DNA of 18,113 bases from Chloroflexota bacterium. GTDB taxonomy: Bacteria > Chloroflexota > Limnocylindria > Limnocylindrales > CSP1-4. The notes beneath the pieces were generated by a model. That model had not been told where the DNA came from. It did no database searches and saw only the letters and a program-made list of their open reading frames with translations. Where the stretch lies: assembly GCA_016875645.1 (NCBI GenBank), contig VGPE01000030.1, positions 1 through 18,113 on the forward strand, given 5' to 3'. A program made the position numbers and the translations under genes. Positions 1-7,714 of this stretch are shown here, in pieces (within the stretch, counting starts at the first letter, position 1; each line of letters begins with the position of its first letter).

Positions 1-1
1 C

Positions 2-1213
2 TCCGGGGTCGCGGTCCCGGCCTCAGTGCTGGAGCGGGACATCCTGCCGTCGCGCGTGCCCGGCTACCAGCCGCGCCTCCTCGACGAGCTCGGGGCCATG
101 GGCGAGGTGGCGTGGGTCGGGCGCGGTTCGCTTGGCCGCGACGACGGGCGGATCGCCCTGCATCGCCCGGGCCGGGAGGTCCTGCGGGACGTGACGGCCG
201 GGCTCAACCTCGAGGCGGAGCGGCCCAGCGGTCCTCGCCACGAGGCGATCCGGTCCTGGCTCGGGCGCCGGGGCGCGTCGTTCTACCGGGAGCTCTACGC
301 GGCGGCGGGCGGCGGCTCCGACCGCGAGGTGCTCGACGCGCTGTGGGACCTTGTCTGGGCAGGCGAAGTGACCAACGACACGTTCGCTCCGCTGCGAGCC
401 CTGCGCTGGAGGCGCCCAGCGGCAGAGCCGCGGCGTCGGCCGGCACGGCTCACCTCGCTCGGGCCGCCGGAGGCGGCGGGGCGCTGGTCGCTGGTCTCGG
501 ATCCAGAGGCTCAGCCGCCCGGCGCACCCGAGCGCACGGCCGGCCTGCATGCGTCGACGCTCGCGCTGCTGGAGCGGCATGGCGTCCTGACTCGCGAGGC
601 CGTCGCCGCCGAGGGCAGTCCGGGCGGATTCGCGGCCGTCTACCCGGTCCTGCGCGCGCTGGAGGAATCGGGTCGGGTTCGGCGCGGCTACTTCGTGGAG
701 GGACTTGGCGCGGCGCAGTTCGCGCTGCCCGGCGCCGTGGACCGGCTGCGGGCGCTGCGCGAGGCGGAGTCGACGGCACCGGCCGTGCACCTGCTCGCGG
801 CCACGGACCCCGCGAACCCTTACGGGTCGGCACTGCCGTGGCCGCGGCGCGGGGAGGACGATCGACGGCCGCTGCAGCGCGCCGCGGGCGCGTACGCCGT
901 CGTGGTGGATGGTGTTCCCGCGCTGTACGTGGAGCGCGGCGGGAACTCGCTCCAGACCCTCCCCGCCGCGGACGATCCGAACATGGCGCAGATGGCGCTC
1001 GCGGCGCTCGCAGACCTGGTCGTGGACGGCCGGCAGAAGGAGCTGCTCATCACGCGGGTCGACGGCCATCCGGTCGGCAGCTCCGCATGGCGCGACCGCC
1101 TGCTGGAGGCGGGGTTCACGCCCAGCTACCGCGGGGTTCTCCTCCGGACGACACGGCCCGCCGGCCGCGGCGAAGCCGGGTTACTCAGCGGGCCGTACGG
1201 TCGCCGTGCCTGA
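2..1213 (+). CDS. lhr: Lhr-family large ATP-dependent helicase, C-terminal part (5' end outside window)
   Basis: This is the last 403 residues of an Lhr-type superfamily 2 DNA helicase. The frame is open to the window edge, so the GTG at 26 is internal and the true start lies upstream. The helicase motor domains are not in view. What is seen is the Lhr-specific C-terminal region. It opens with LERDILPSRVPGYQP (about residues 10-24), followed by GEVAWVGRGSLGR, the winged-helix-like stretch GRWSLV, and the highly characteristic blocks GGFAAVYPVLRALEESGR, RRGYFVEGLGAAQFALPG and LLAATDPANPYGSALPWP. These blocks match the conserved tail of actinobacterial Lhr. The stop codon overlaps the start of the downstream nei gene by 8 bp, so the two are probably co-transcribed and translationally coupled. 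Lhr followed by nei is also the order in mycobacteria, which supports a shared DNA-repair role. Family identification is very sure. Confidence 0.93.
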   Translation, partial: SGVAVPASVLERDILPSRVPGYQPRLLDELGAMGEVAWVGRGSLGRDDGRIALHRPGREVLRDVTAGLNLEAERPSGPRHEAIRSWLGRRGASFYRELYAAAGGGSDREVLDALWDLVWAGEVTNDTFAPLRALRWRRPAAEPRRRPARLTSLGPPEAAGRWSLVSDPEAQPPGAPERTAGLHASTLALLERHGVLTREAVAAEGSPGGFAAVYPVLRALEESGRVRRGYFVEGLGAAQFALPGAVDRLRALREAESTAPAVHLLAATDPANPYGSALPWPRRGEDDRRPLQRAAGAYAVVVDGVPALYVERGGNSLQTLPAADDPNMAQMALAALADLVVDGRQKELLITRVDGHPVGSSAWRDRLLEAGFTPSYRGVLLRTTRPAGRGEAGLLSGPYGRRA

Positions 1214-2021
1214 GGGCGACACGCTGGCTCGCACCGCCGCGGGTCTGCGCCCGCATCTCGTGGGGCGGGCCGTCCTGGCGTCACGGGCGCGGTTACCGGG
1301 CCCTCAGGTCGGGCGCCTCGTCGGCGCGACGGTCACCGAGGTCACCGCTCACGGCAAGCACCTGCTGATCCGCTTCGATTCGGGGCTGGAACTGCGCAGC
1401 CACCTGGGCATGAACGGCTCCTGGCATCGCTACCGCCCGGGGGAGCGCTGGAGGCGAGCCCCATCGCGGGCCCACCTGGTGCTCGAGGTGCGTGGCGCTG
1501 TGGCGGTCCTGTTCGACGCTGCCTCCGTCGGTCTCTTCGAGGAGCGCATCGAGGCGCTCCACCCGGTGCTCTCGGCCCTTGGCCCGGCCATCCTTGCCGA
1601 CGAAGTCGAGCCCGCCGAGGTGCTCACGCGGCTGCGCGACCCGGCCCGGGCCAACGTGACCGTCGCCGAGGCGCTGCTCGACCAGCGGGCCCTGGCTGGC
1701 ATCGGCAACGTCTACAAGAGCGAGGCGCTGTTCATCGAGCGGGTGGCCCCGTTCGCCGCGTTGAACGCCGTCGATGACGCGACGCTGGCGCGTCTCGTCC
1801 TCACCGTGCGCCGGCTCAAGCGCGCCAATGTCGGCGCGGTCGCGCGCGACACGCTGAGCGACCGGGGCCCCGGCCCGCGCTCCCCACGTTCGCGGCTCTG
1901 GGTCTATGGCCGAGCCGGTCGCCCGTGCCGCCGCTGCGGAACCCTCATCGAGGCGCGCCGCCATGGGGCCTTTCCGCGCCGCACCTACTGGTGCCCCTCG
2001 TGCCAGGCCGGTTCGGCATGA
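1206..2021 (+). CDS. nei: Endonuclease VIII / Fpg-Nei family DNA glycosylase-AP lyase
   Basis: A 271-residue base-excision repair enzyme that removes oxidised bases and nicks the abasic site. The GTG start at 1206 gives the N-terminus (M)PEGDT. In this family the initiator methionine is removed, Pro2 becomes the catalytic nucleophile and Glu3 assists. PEGDT is typical of Nei rather than Fpg. Lys51 in TAHGKHLL is the conserved DNA-contacting lysine. Residues 157-176 (LLDQRALAGIGNVYKSEALF) form the helix-two-turn-helix. The C-terminal zinc finger has Cys241, Cys244, Cys263 and Cys266, and Arg259 in FPRRTYWCPSCQ. The length is normal and all key residues are present. The gene overlaps the end of lhr by 8 bp, indicating an operon. 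A longer open frame runs upstream, but it would destroy the essential N-terminal proline, so this start is well supported. Confidence 0.95.
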   Translation: MPEGDTLARTAAGLRPHLVGRAVLASRARLPGPQVGRLVGATVTEVTAHGKHLLIRFDSGLELRSHLGMNGSWHRYRPGERWRRAPSRAHLVLEVRGAVAVLFDAASVGLFEERIEALHPVLSALGPAILADEVEPAEVLTRLRDPARANVTVAEALLDQRALAGIGNVYKSEALFIERVAPFAALNAVDDATLARLVLTVRRLKRANVGAVARDTLSDRGPGPRSPRSRLWVYGRAGRPCRRCGTLIEARRHGAFPRRTYWCPSCQAGSA

Positions 2022-2058
2022 CGTCGACCACCACCGCGGGGACGTCACGGATCTGTTG

Positions 2059-2086
2059 TTGACACGTCATCCTCGCGCTGAGCGCG
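2059..2086 (+). promoter_or_regulatory. Possible -35 box and palindrome ahead of MFS gene
   Basis: In the 79-bp gap after nei a perfect TTGACA lies at 2059-2064. It is followed by a short palindrome, CGCGCT-G-AGCGCG (2074-2086), just before the ribosome-binding site of the MFS gene. No convincing -10 box is visible at the usual spacing, so the promoter is only a suggestion. The palindrome could be an operator half-site pair or a chance GC-rich inverted repeat. Confidence 0.22.
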
Positions 2087-2100
2087 GGGAGAGAAGGATC

Positions 2101-3435
2101 GTGGCCGAGCGAGACGCGGCGACCAGCGCGACCGAGGGGGCCGATGTCGCTGTCGGCCGGCCGATGCTGCGCCTGCCATTGCGCCAGCTAACCCAGCTCT
2201 CGATCTACTGGTTCGGCATCAATGCGATCTGGGGCGGCCTCAATATCGTCCTCCAGGAGCGCGTGCCGGACCTTGCGGGCGCCGGGCAGGCCGGACGGGC
2301 GCTGGCCGTGCTGGACATCTTCGCGGTCGCGATCGCGATCCTCGTCCAGCCGACGGTCGGTTCCATCAGCGACTACACGATCAGCCGCTGGGGCCGGCGC
2401 AAGCCGTACATCGCCATCGGCTCCGTGCTCGACGTGGTCTTCCTGGTGGGCATCGCAACGTCGCAGACGTACCTCGCGATCCTCGCCTTCGTCGTCCTGC
2501 TCCAGTTCAGCTCCAACTTCGCGCAGGGGCCGTTCCAGGGCTACGTGCCGGACCTGGTCCCGGCGCGCCAGGTGGCCACCGCGAGTGCTCTCGTGGGCGT
2601 CATGTCCATCCTTGGAGTGGTCGGCGGCACACTCATCGTCTCGACCGGCTACGCCCTGGGCGACTGGACCATCCCGACGATCATCCTCGGCGTCGTCGAG
2701 CTCGCGACAGCGGTCGGCACGCTGCTCTGGGTGGCGGACGGACGACCTCCCAAGGACCGCGGCGGACGCTCGTGGCTCGCGGTCGCGCGCGAAACCTGGG
2801 GCATGGACGTCTTCGCCCACCGTGGCTTCGTCTGGCTGGTGGCCTCTCGGCTGTGCGTGCTCGCCGGCATTTCGATCCTCTCGAAGCTGGCGGTGCTGTA
2901 CCTGGACCGCTCGCTCCTCATGAGTGCCGCTGACAAGGGCTTCTGGGTGCCGGCCACGAACGCGCTGATCGCGCTGGTGATCCTGCTCAGCACGTGGCCC
3001 GCCGCGCGTCTCTCTGACCGCCTGGGGCGCAAGCCGGTGATCTACGCGAGCTGCCTGCTCGGTGGCCTGGGCACGCTGCTGATGGCGGTCGCGCCCGGCG
3101 TGCTCGTCGCGGAGCTCGGCGTGGTGTTGATCGCAACGGCCGCCGGATCGTTCCTCGCGGTGGACTGGGCGCTCATGACCGACATCATCCCCAAGGAATC
3201 CGCGGGCCGGTTCATGGGGATGAGCAACGTTGCGACGGCCTCCGCGGGTCCGGTCGCGCTGGTGACGGGCGGGACGCTGATGGACCTTGTGGGCGGCGTC
3301 GAGGAAGGTCCAGCGGGCCCTCGGGCGGCGTTCGCGCTGGCGGCCGCGTTCTACCTGCTGGGGGCGGCGTTCCTGCGTTCAGTGCCCGAACCCGGTCGGG
3401 CGGTGGCCACGGAAGAGGTCGTCGCCGCGACCTGA
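2101..3435 (+). CDS. MFS transporter, SLC45-like (sugar/cation symporter type)
   Basis: A 444-residue, 12-helix-type major facilitator. The GTG start at 2101 was chosen because a purine-rich site (GGGAGAGAAGGA) lies just upstream and the first membrane segment follows about 30 residues later. The open frame extends further upstream but overlaps nei. The loop between helices 2 and 3 carries GSISDYTISRWGRRKPYI (residues 87-104). This elongated form of the MFS signature, with Arg-Trp-Gly-Arg-Arg-x-Pro-Tyr, is characteristic of the SLC45/GPH-like sugar transporters. A second copy of the signature, ARLSDRLGRKPVIYAS, marks the C-terminal half, and LGRKPV is again canonical. The substrate cannot be read from sequence; a disaccharide or other small sugar is a family-based guess. 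It stands 79 bp downstream of nei and converges on the GT87 gene with 33 bp between stop codons and no visible terminator. Confidence 0.85.
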   Translation: MAERDAATSATEGADVAVGRPMLRLPLRQLTQLSIYWFGINAIWGGLNIVLQERVPDLAGAGQAGRALAVLDIFAVAIAILVQPTVGSISDYTISRWGRRKPYIAIGSVLDVVFLVGIATSQTYLAILAFVVLLQFSSNFAQGPFQGYVPDLVPARQVATASALVGVMSILGVVGGTLIVSTGYALGDWTIPTIILGVVELATAVGTLLWVADGRPPKDRGGRSWLAVARETWGMDVFAHRGFVWLVASRLCVLAGISILSKLAVLYLDRSLLMSAADKGFWVPATNALIALVILLSTWPAARLSDRLGRKPVIYASCLLGGLGTLLMAVAPGVLVAELGVVLIATAAGSFLAVDWALMTDIIPKESAGRFMGMSNVATASAGPVALVTGGTLMDLVGGVEEGPAGPRAAFALAAAFYLLGAAFLRSVPEPGRAVATEEVVAAT

Positions 3436-3468
3436 TCTGCCCCGAGTGCCGAATCGATCTGGTCCTCC

Positions 3469-4482
3469 TCACGCTCCCAGCCGGAGGAATTGGCGCACCC
3501 GGGCCCCGACCTCACGCCGTACCGTCGCGGCGGCGACGTCCGGCTCTCGACGCACGGTGCGGAGCCACCCGGCCGACGCGGTGCCAGCGCGGCGCAGGGC
3601 GGCGCCGGACCGGGTACGGCCGGCGGGCCACTCGCGCGGGTGCAGCCACCAGGGCGGGTCCGGGTGGCGCCAGACCCACGGCACGGCTGCCCAGAGGAGC
3701 ACGAGGTAGTCGAGGCGGATTGGCCGGCCGCCGAAGCCGAACAGCGTTTCGAGCTGGACGATGGTCAAGGGAAGGGTGGCGAGGCTGAGCACGACCGCGA
3801 GGCCCAGCCAGACGAGACCCCAGGCCCGCCCGCGCGGCGCGAGGATCAGCCATGCGGGCGCCGGCACCCATTTCGCCCATGTCGCGAGCGCCCAGAGCAG
3901 GCCCGAGAGCCGTGGCCCGACGAACTGGGCGGCCCAGAGCATGAACGCGAGGACGAGCGTCAGGTTGCCCGTGTCGAGGTTGGCCGCGATCGGGAACGCC
4001 AGCAGCGTCAGGACGACCGCGGTGGCGATCGGACGCCGCCGGTACGCCCAGTCCACCGTCCAGAACAGCGTCAGGATCGAGGCGCCCCGCCATGCGAACC
4101 AGGCCACGTCCCACGGCAGCAGGGCCCAGGGCGTGAAGAGCGGCAAGAGCCACGGCGCGTAGACATAGGGCAGGAACGGTCCGGTCGGGTGGTATGGGTC
4201 GCCGCCCGCCAGCCAGATCCGCGCTCCGGCCCAGTACGCGCGCGCGTCCGCCCCGGCTGCTTCGCCACGTCCCCAGAGCCCGGCCATGAGCACACCGCCC
4301 ACGAGCGCGAGCGCGACGATGGCGATGATGCGCCGCCGCTCGTTGAGGCGGGACACCTCGCGGCGGATGGCCCGGCGGAAGACGCCCGCCCGCCGGCGGG
4401 TCGAAGCATCGACCAGGTCGCCTGGGCGGATGGTGCGCGGCCGTGCGTCGTGAGCCTGCGTGGGCTCCACGTCACTGCTCAC
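3469..4482 (-). CDS. GT87 (DUF2029) family membrane glycosyltransferase
   Basis: A 337-residue integral membrane protein that resembles the polyprenol-phosphate-mannose-dependent GT-C mannosyltransferases of family GT87. These transfer a sugar from a lipid carrier on the outer face of the membrane. The GTG start at 4482 has a strong site (GGGAGGA) 5 bases upstream, preferred over the much longer upstream frame. Residues 1-50 are hydrophilic and arginine-rich. The first helix spans about 52-70 and is followed by an extracytoplasmic loop with the motif ADARAYWAG (about 78-86) and LAGGDPY, where the aspartate is the usual catalytic candidate in this family. Further helices occur at about 105-130, 135-170, 175-190, 195-215 and 220-245. 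GNLTLVLAF (172-180) and WAKWVPAP (202-209) are also typical. It is shorter than many GT87 members (about 400 residues), with a hydrophilic C-terminus. Acceptor unknown. Confidence 0.72.
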   Translation of the reverse strand: MSSDVEPTQAHDARPRTIRPGDLVDASTRRRAGVFRRAIRREVSRLNERRRIIAIVALALVGGVLMAGLWGRGEAAGADARAYWAGARIWLAGGDPYHPTGPFLPYVYAPWLLPLFTPWALLPWDVAWFAWRGASILTLFWTVDWAYRRRPIATAVVLTLLAFPIAANLDTGNLTLVLAFMLWAAQFVGPRLSGLLWALATWAKWVPAPAWLILAPRGRAWGLVWLGLAVVLSLATLPLTIVQLETLFGFGGRPIRLDYLVLLWAAVPWVWRHPDPPWWLHPREWPAGRTRSGAALRRAGTASAGWLRTVRREPDVAAATVRREVGARVRQFLRLGA

Positions 4483-4626
4483 GGCGTCCTCCCATGCGAG
4501 GCGGGGCGCCCTGATGCGTGCTGGGACATGGATGGATGATCGCATCCCGGCGCAGCGCCGCGGTCGGTCCGGCAGGGGTGCCGGTGGCGGCCAGGTGATC
4601 GCCCGGTGGCCGGGCGCGGCCGCAAC

Positions 4627-4644
4627 GGCGCCGACGGCGCCGAC
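4627..4644 (-). terminator. GC-rich hairpin downstream of lipoprotein gene (weak terminator candidate)
   Basis: A 9-bp unit, GGCGCCGAC, is repeated twice head to tail. Because GGCGCC is self-complementary, the two copies can fold as GGCGCC-loop-GGCGCC. The hairpin lies 12 bp after the minus-strand stop of the lipoprotein gene. There is no T-tract, so it could equally be chance in GC-rich DNA. The rest of the gap between the two minus-strand genes (4483-4655) shows no further gene or clear promoter. Confidence 0.22.
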
Positions 4645-4655
4645 CGTTGAGCGTC

Positions 4656-5882
4656 CTACGGCGCGGCGGACCACGCTCCGGCACGGACGTCGTAGGAGCC
4701 CGTGTTGCCGATCCGGATCTGCGTTCCGCCGACGGCCACGAGTCGGCCGCCGTAGGCCGTCACTGCGGTCAGGAATGCGTCGGCGAGGTCGGGGTCGTCC
4801 ACCAGCGTCCACTCGGTGCCGTCCGTCGAGAGCCAGATCGCGGCATCATCCACATTGCGGGTGCCCACCGCGACGACGCCGAGCGGTGTTGCCGCCACCG
4901 CTGTCATCGACGCCCCGGCGAACGTCGGGTCGTCGACGAGTGTCCAGGTCCCGCCGTCGACGGATGAACAGGCGGCGGCTCGGCCGCCCTCGACCAGTTC
5001 GCCCACCGCGACGAGGCCGCGGGCAGTGGCGGCAACTGCGCGGATCTGCATGCCGTCGCCCCCCTCGAGCGGGGGGGCAAGCAACCACGCCTGACCGGTC
5101 CGTGACGTCCAGATCGCCGCGCTGAATCCGCCTTCCCGGCGCCAGCCACCGGCGACCAGGGTCGAACCCGTCGAGGCAACCGTCCAGATGAAGGCCCCAT
5201 CGAGGATCGGGGCGTTGGGAATTCGCTCCCACGTCGTCCCATCGGCGGCGAACCAGAGGGCGGCAGCGTCGATTCCCGGTGCGCTGCCCGCCGCGACCAG
5301 GCCATCGCCCCAGCCCACCACGTCGATCATCTGGGCGCCTTCGAGGGCCGGCGTGGCGGGATCACGTGTCCACGTGCGAGCATCGGGCGAGCGGACGACG
5401 ACCGCGACATCGCGCTCGGGGTCGAGCAGCCGGCCGACACCGACGAGGCCGCCCCTGAACGCCGTCATCGCTGCCACCCCGAGGCCGGCGAATGTTTCCG
5501 ATTCGATCGGTCGCCACTCCACGCCGTTGCTCGAGACCCAGGTCCCCGCGCCGCCGATGTTCCACAGCCCGATCCCCACGACCTGGTCTCCGAGCGCAAC
5601 GACATCCGTCATCACTGACTCGGGCGTGGCCGGGAACACGGTGCCGCCCGCCCACCGGCCGGCCAGGTCCGGTGGAGTGGCGTTCGGCGTGAGCGCCGGT
5701 GTGGCCGTCGGTGCCGGCGTGGGTGACGGAGTCGGCGGTGGCGTCGCCGGTTCCGTCGGCGCGAGGGTGCCTGGTGCAGGACTCGCGCTCGGACTGGGCG
5801 TCGTGGCCTGGCACGCCACCGCGCCCGTGAGCGCGAGCACCAGAATCAGGACGAGGTGGCGCTGCTCCTTCGCGCGATGCAT
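4656..5882 (-). CDS. Lipoprotein with Pro/Thr-rich linker and beta-propeller of Asp-box-like repeats
   Basis: A 408-residue secreted, probably lipid-anchored protein of unknown function. Residues 1-23 form a signal peptide: positively charged N-terminus, hydrophobic LVLILVLALTG, then GAVAC with Cys24 as the likely lipidated residue. Residues 25-70 are a low-complexity Ser/Pro/Thr/Ala linker, typical of a spacer from the membrane. From about 75 to the end there are about six repeats of roughly 50 residues. Each has a hydrophobic strand ending in GLVAVG, then W-x-S-x-x-G-x-x-W (for example TWVSSNGVEW and IWLSTDGTEW), resembling sialidase-type Asp boxes. A six- or seven-bladed propeller is the natural reading. 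The last two repeats are the most alike, both with WTLVDDP. The ATG at 5882 is chosen because it begins the signal peptide; the frame is open much further upstream. No catalytic residues are recognised, so a binding or structural role is as likely as an enzyme. Confidence 0.75.
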   Translation of the reverse strand: MHRAKEQRHLVLILVLALTGAVACQATTPSPSASPAPGTLAPTEPATPPPTPSPTPAPTATPALTPNATPPDLAGRWAGGTVFPATPESVMTDVVALGDQVVGIGLWNIGGAGTWVSSNGVEWRPIESETFAGLGVAAMTAFRGGLVGVGRLLDPERDVAVVVRSPDARTWTRDPATPALEGAQMIDVVGWGDGLVAAGSAPGIDAAALWFAADGTTWERIPNAPILDGAFIWTVASTGSTLVAGGWRREGGFSAAIWTSRTGQAWLLAPPLEGGDGMQIRAVAATARGLVAVGELVEGGRAAACSSVDGGTWTLVDDPTFAGASMTAVAATPLGVVAVGTRNVDDAAIWLSTDGTEWTLVDDPDLADAFLTAVTAYGGRLVAVGGTQIRIGNTGSYDVRAGAWSAAP

Positions 5883-5896
5883 GGGTCGGCCCGAGC

Positions 5897-6169
5897 TCAG
5901 CGCAGATACGTCCCGGCGCAGCTCCCGTCGCAGACGACGTAGAGGGCGTGCGCGTCGCGGGCGTAGCCCGCCACATGGAGCAGGCCCGCGCAGCCCTTCG
6001 AGGGGCACTTCCAGACCCACCAGCGATCGTTCGCATCGGTCGGGGTCGTCTCGGCAGCGAGCTTCGGCCCAAGGCTGTCGCGCTCCCGGAGGAGGCGCTC
6101 GATCGCCGCGGCGCGCGCGGGCTCGGTCTCGCTCGAGTACGGGTAGTTCTGGGAGACGTTCGACGTCAC
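5897..6169 (-). CDS. Small protein with C-terminal four-cysteine zinc-ribbon-like motif
   Basis: A 90-residue protein I do not recognise. The GTG start at 6169 has a GGAGAG site upstream at good spacing; the open frame runs on further but lacks a better start. Residues 1-48 are hydrophilic and include a short charged helix-like stretch (AAAIERLLRERDSLGPKLAAE). The C-terminal third has KCPSKGCAG and, 20 residues on, VCDGSCAG, giving C-x4-C...C-x3-C. This looks like a compact zinc ribbon or knuckle next to aromatic residues (RWWVWKC). The protein ends in TYLR only six residues after the last cysteine. The stop lies 14 bp before the lipoprotein start on the same strand, so the two are likely co-transcribed. 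Function is unknown; nucleic-acid or protein binding is possible from the motif alone. Confidence 0.6.
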   Translation of the reverse strand: MTSNVSQNYPYSSETEPARAAAIERLLRERDSLGPKLAAETTPTDANDRWWVWKCPSKGCAGLLHVAGYARDAHALYVVCDGSCAGTYLR

Positions 6170-6227
6170 GACACTCTCCAGGGTGGACGGCGGTCGGGCG
6201 GTGCTCCGGCGGCCAGGGGCGCGAGCC

Positions 6228-6265
6228 GCCGGTGGCAGCGGACGTGAGCGCGGCGTGCCACCGGC
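6228..6265. repeat. Perfect 10-bp inverted repeat in divergent intergenic region
   Basis: The arms GCCGGTGGCA (6228-6237) and TGCCACCGGC (6256-6265) are exact reverse complements separated by 18 bp. They lie between the zinc-ribbon gene (minus strand) and the second MFS gene (plus strand). The right arm begins about 8 bp downstream of a TATACT -10-like box read on the minus strand. The repeat could be a regulator-binding site at that promoter or a stem in the 5' leader of the minus-strand transcript. Ten exact pairs are notable, though high GC raises the chance background. Confidence 0.45.
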
Positions 6266-6273
6266 AGGGTCCG

Positions 6274-6279
6274 AGTATA
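6274..6279 (-). promoter_or_regulatory. -10-like box (TATACT) for the minus-strand zinc-ribbon/lipoprotein genes
   Basis: Read on the minus strand, TATACT differs from the consensus at one position. It stands in otherwise GC-rich DNA, 104 bp upstream of the zinc-ribbon start codon. No good -35 hexamer is seen at 16-18 bp. The inverted repeat at 6228-6265 would lie at or just after the predicted transcription start. Confidence 0.35.
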
Positions 6280-6362
6280 TGGCGTGCCTGGCCGGACGCC
6301 CCCGCGATGCCGCGCCCTGACTGCCCGGTGACGGCTGCGCCCAGCGGCCGGTCAATCGCCTG

Positions 6363-6368
6363 TAGAGT
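6363..6368 (+). promoter_or_regulatory. -10-like box (TAGAGT) for second MFS gene, leaderless type
   Basis: TAGAGT lies 9 bp before the ATG of the MFS gene, which has no visible Shine-Dalgarno site. This spacing fits a transcript that starts at or next to the ATG, as in leaderless mRNAs. The box is only a loose TAnnnT match, so confidence is low. Confidence 0.28.
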
Positions 6369-6377
6369 GTCGCGCCA

Positions 6378-7689
6378 ATGCACCGCTCCCTGAACGCCGT
6401 CCTGCTCGGCACGTTCTCCCTGCGCTTCAGCACGGGCCTGACGGGTGGCCTGCTCACGTACTACCTGGCCGACCTGCACCTGCACGGCGGCCCCGTCGTT
6501 GATCCCATCGTGGTCGGCCTGTTCACGGCCGCATTCTTCGCCGCAGAACTGGTCCTCTCGCCGCTGTTCGGCCCGCTGGCCGACCGCTGGGGCTATCACC
6601 GCGTCATGCAGCTGGGACCCCTGTTCGGTCTCGTGGCCGTGGTGCTGACCGGGATCACCACCGACCTGACCCTCCTCGGTGTGACGCGGGTGCTCGAGGG
6701 CGCCTCCACTGCCGCGAGCGTGCCATCGATCCTGGGCTACATCGCCATTGCGACCGCCTACGACGAGCACCTGCGCGGCCGGGCGGTCGCCCGGTTCGAG
6801 GCGGCCACGCTGGCAGGGATCGGCATCGGGCTGGTGGCCGCCGGGCCCATGTGGACAGCGATCGGGCCGATCGCGTTCTTCGTCAACGCGGCCATCTACG
6901 GGGGGTTCGCTCCTGGTCTATCGCTTCGGCGTCTCCGACCCACGCTCCGAGCGGTCGGCTGCCAGCGGCGGCGAGCTCCACCGGTACGGCATGCGGCGCT
7001 ACCTGAAGTTGCTGACCACCTCGCACGTCTGGCTTCTGGCACCGACCTGGATCGCGATCAATGCCGCCATCGGCCTCTGGACCACGCAGTCGATCTTCCA
7101 GCTGGTGCGGGAGCCTGACCCGCGCTTCGCGGATCAGATGCTCATGGGCCGCTTCGACCCGATCGCGATCAGCGCAGGCCTCGGCGTGGGCCTCCTCATC
7201 TTCTTCGCGGGCCTCATCTACTGGGGCAACCGGTTCAAGGCCCTGCGCCGGACCACGATCATCTTCTGGGGCCTCGTGGGCGGCGCCGTGCTGATCGGCG
7301 CGGCGGTTGCGATCAACCACAGCGAGGGGTTCGCGCCGCTCCTTGCGGCGGGCCTGGCGGTGATCGCCATTGCCGGCCTGTTCGTGCTCGCCGGTGCGAC
7401 GCCGGCGGCGCTGGGCCTGCTCGCGGATATCTCGGAGGCGTTCCCGCACGACCGTGGTGCGATCATGGGCCTCTACAGCGTCTTCCTCGCCCTCGGTCAG
7501 ATCATCGGCGCCCTGATCGGGGGGTTCGCCGCGGACGATTTCGGGATCGACGGGCTGCTCGTTGCGACGCTCGTGCTCCTCGGCGTGGCGTTGGTGCCGC
7601 TGGCCCAGCTGCGGCGCTGGGAGCACCAGGTGGGCATGAACCCGCAGACCGGCCACGCCCCCGGGCTGGAGGCCCGCTCGGGTCGCTGA
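6378..7689 (+). CDS. MFS transporter, interrupted by a +1 frameshift in a G6 run
   Basis: A major facilitator of about 436 residues if one base is removed. The first part (6378 to about 6905) starts at an ATG without a clear ribosome-binding site. It covers about five helices, with the signature GPLADRWGYHRV at residues 65-76, where the Asp-Arg-x-Gly core is intact. At 6900-6905 there is a run of six G. Dropping one G joins AIYGG directly to SLLVYRFGV in the next frame, which then runs cleanly through the second half: WIAINAAIGLW, LGVGLLIFFAGLIYWG, FWGLVGGAVLIGAAVAI, GLFVLAGATPAALG and GALIGGFAADDFG, to the stop at 7689. As given, the first frame instead continues without homology to 7118. 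Substrate unknown. Either a sequencing indel or a recent inactivating mutation; everything else in the gene looks functional. Confidence 0.75.
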
Positions 7690-7714
7690 CGCTCCTCCGA
7701 CCGGCACGGGCCGC

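Noticed and set aside
2041..2068. GACGT...ACGTC dyad (about 2041-2068) upstream of the first MFS gene
   Set aside because: Only five matching bases per arm with a long spacer; expected by chance.
3436..3468. Possible bidirectional terminator between the convergent MFS and GT87 genes
   Set aside because: The 33-bp gap contains no convincing stem-loop or T-run.
3490..4539. 349-codon plus-strand frame opposite the GT87 gene
   Set aside because: The minus strand encodes regular membrane helices and GT87 motifs with a strong ribosome-binding site. The plus-strand product is a charged, low-complexity string.
4656..6770. Very long minus-strand open frame (704 codons) covering the lipoprotein and extending across the zinc-ribbon gene and the start of the MFS gene
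   Set aside because: Only the part from 5882 onward begins with a signal peptide and shows repeats. The upstream extension is low-complexity translation of other genes' opposite frames, typical at high GC.
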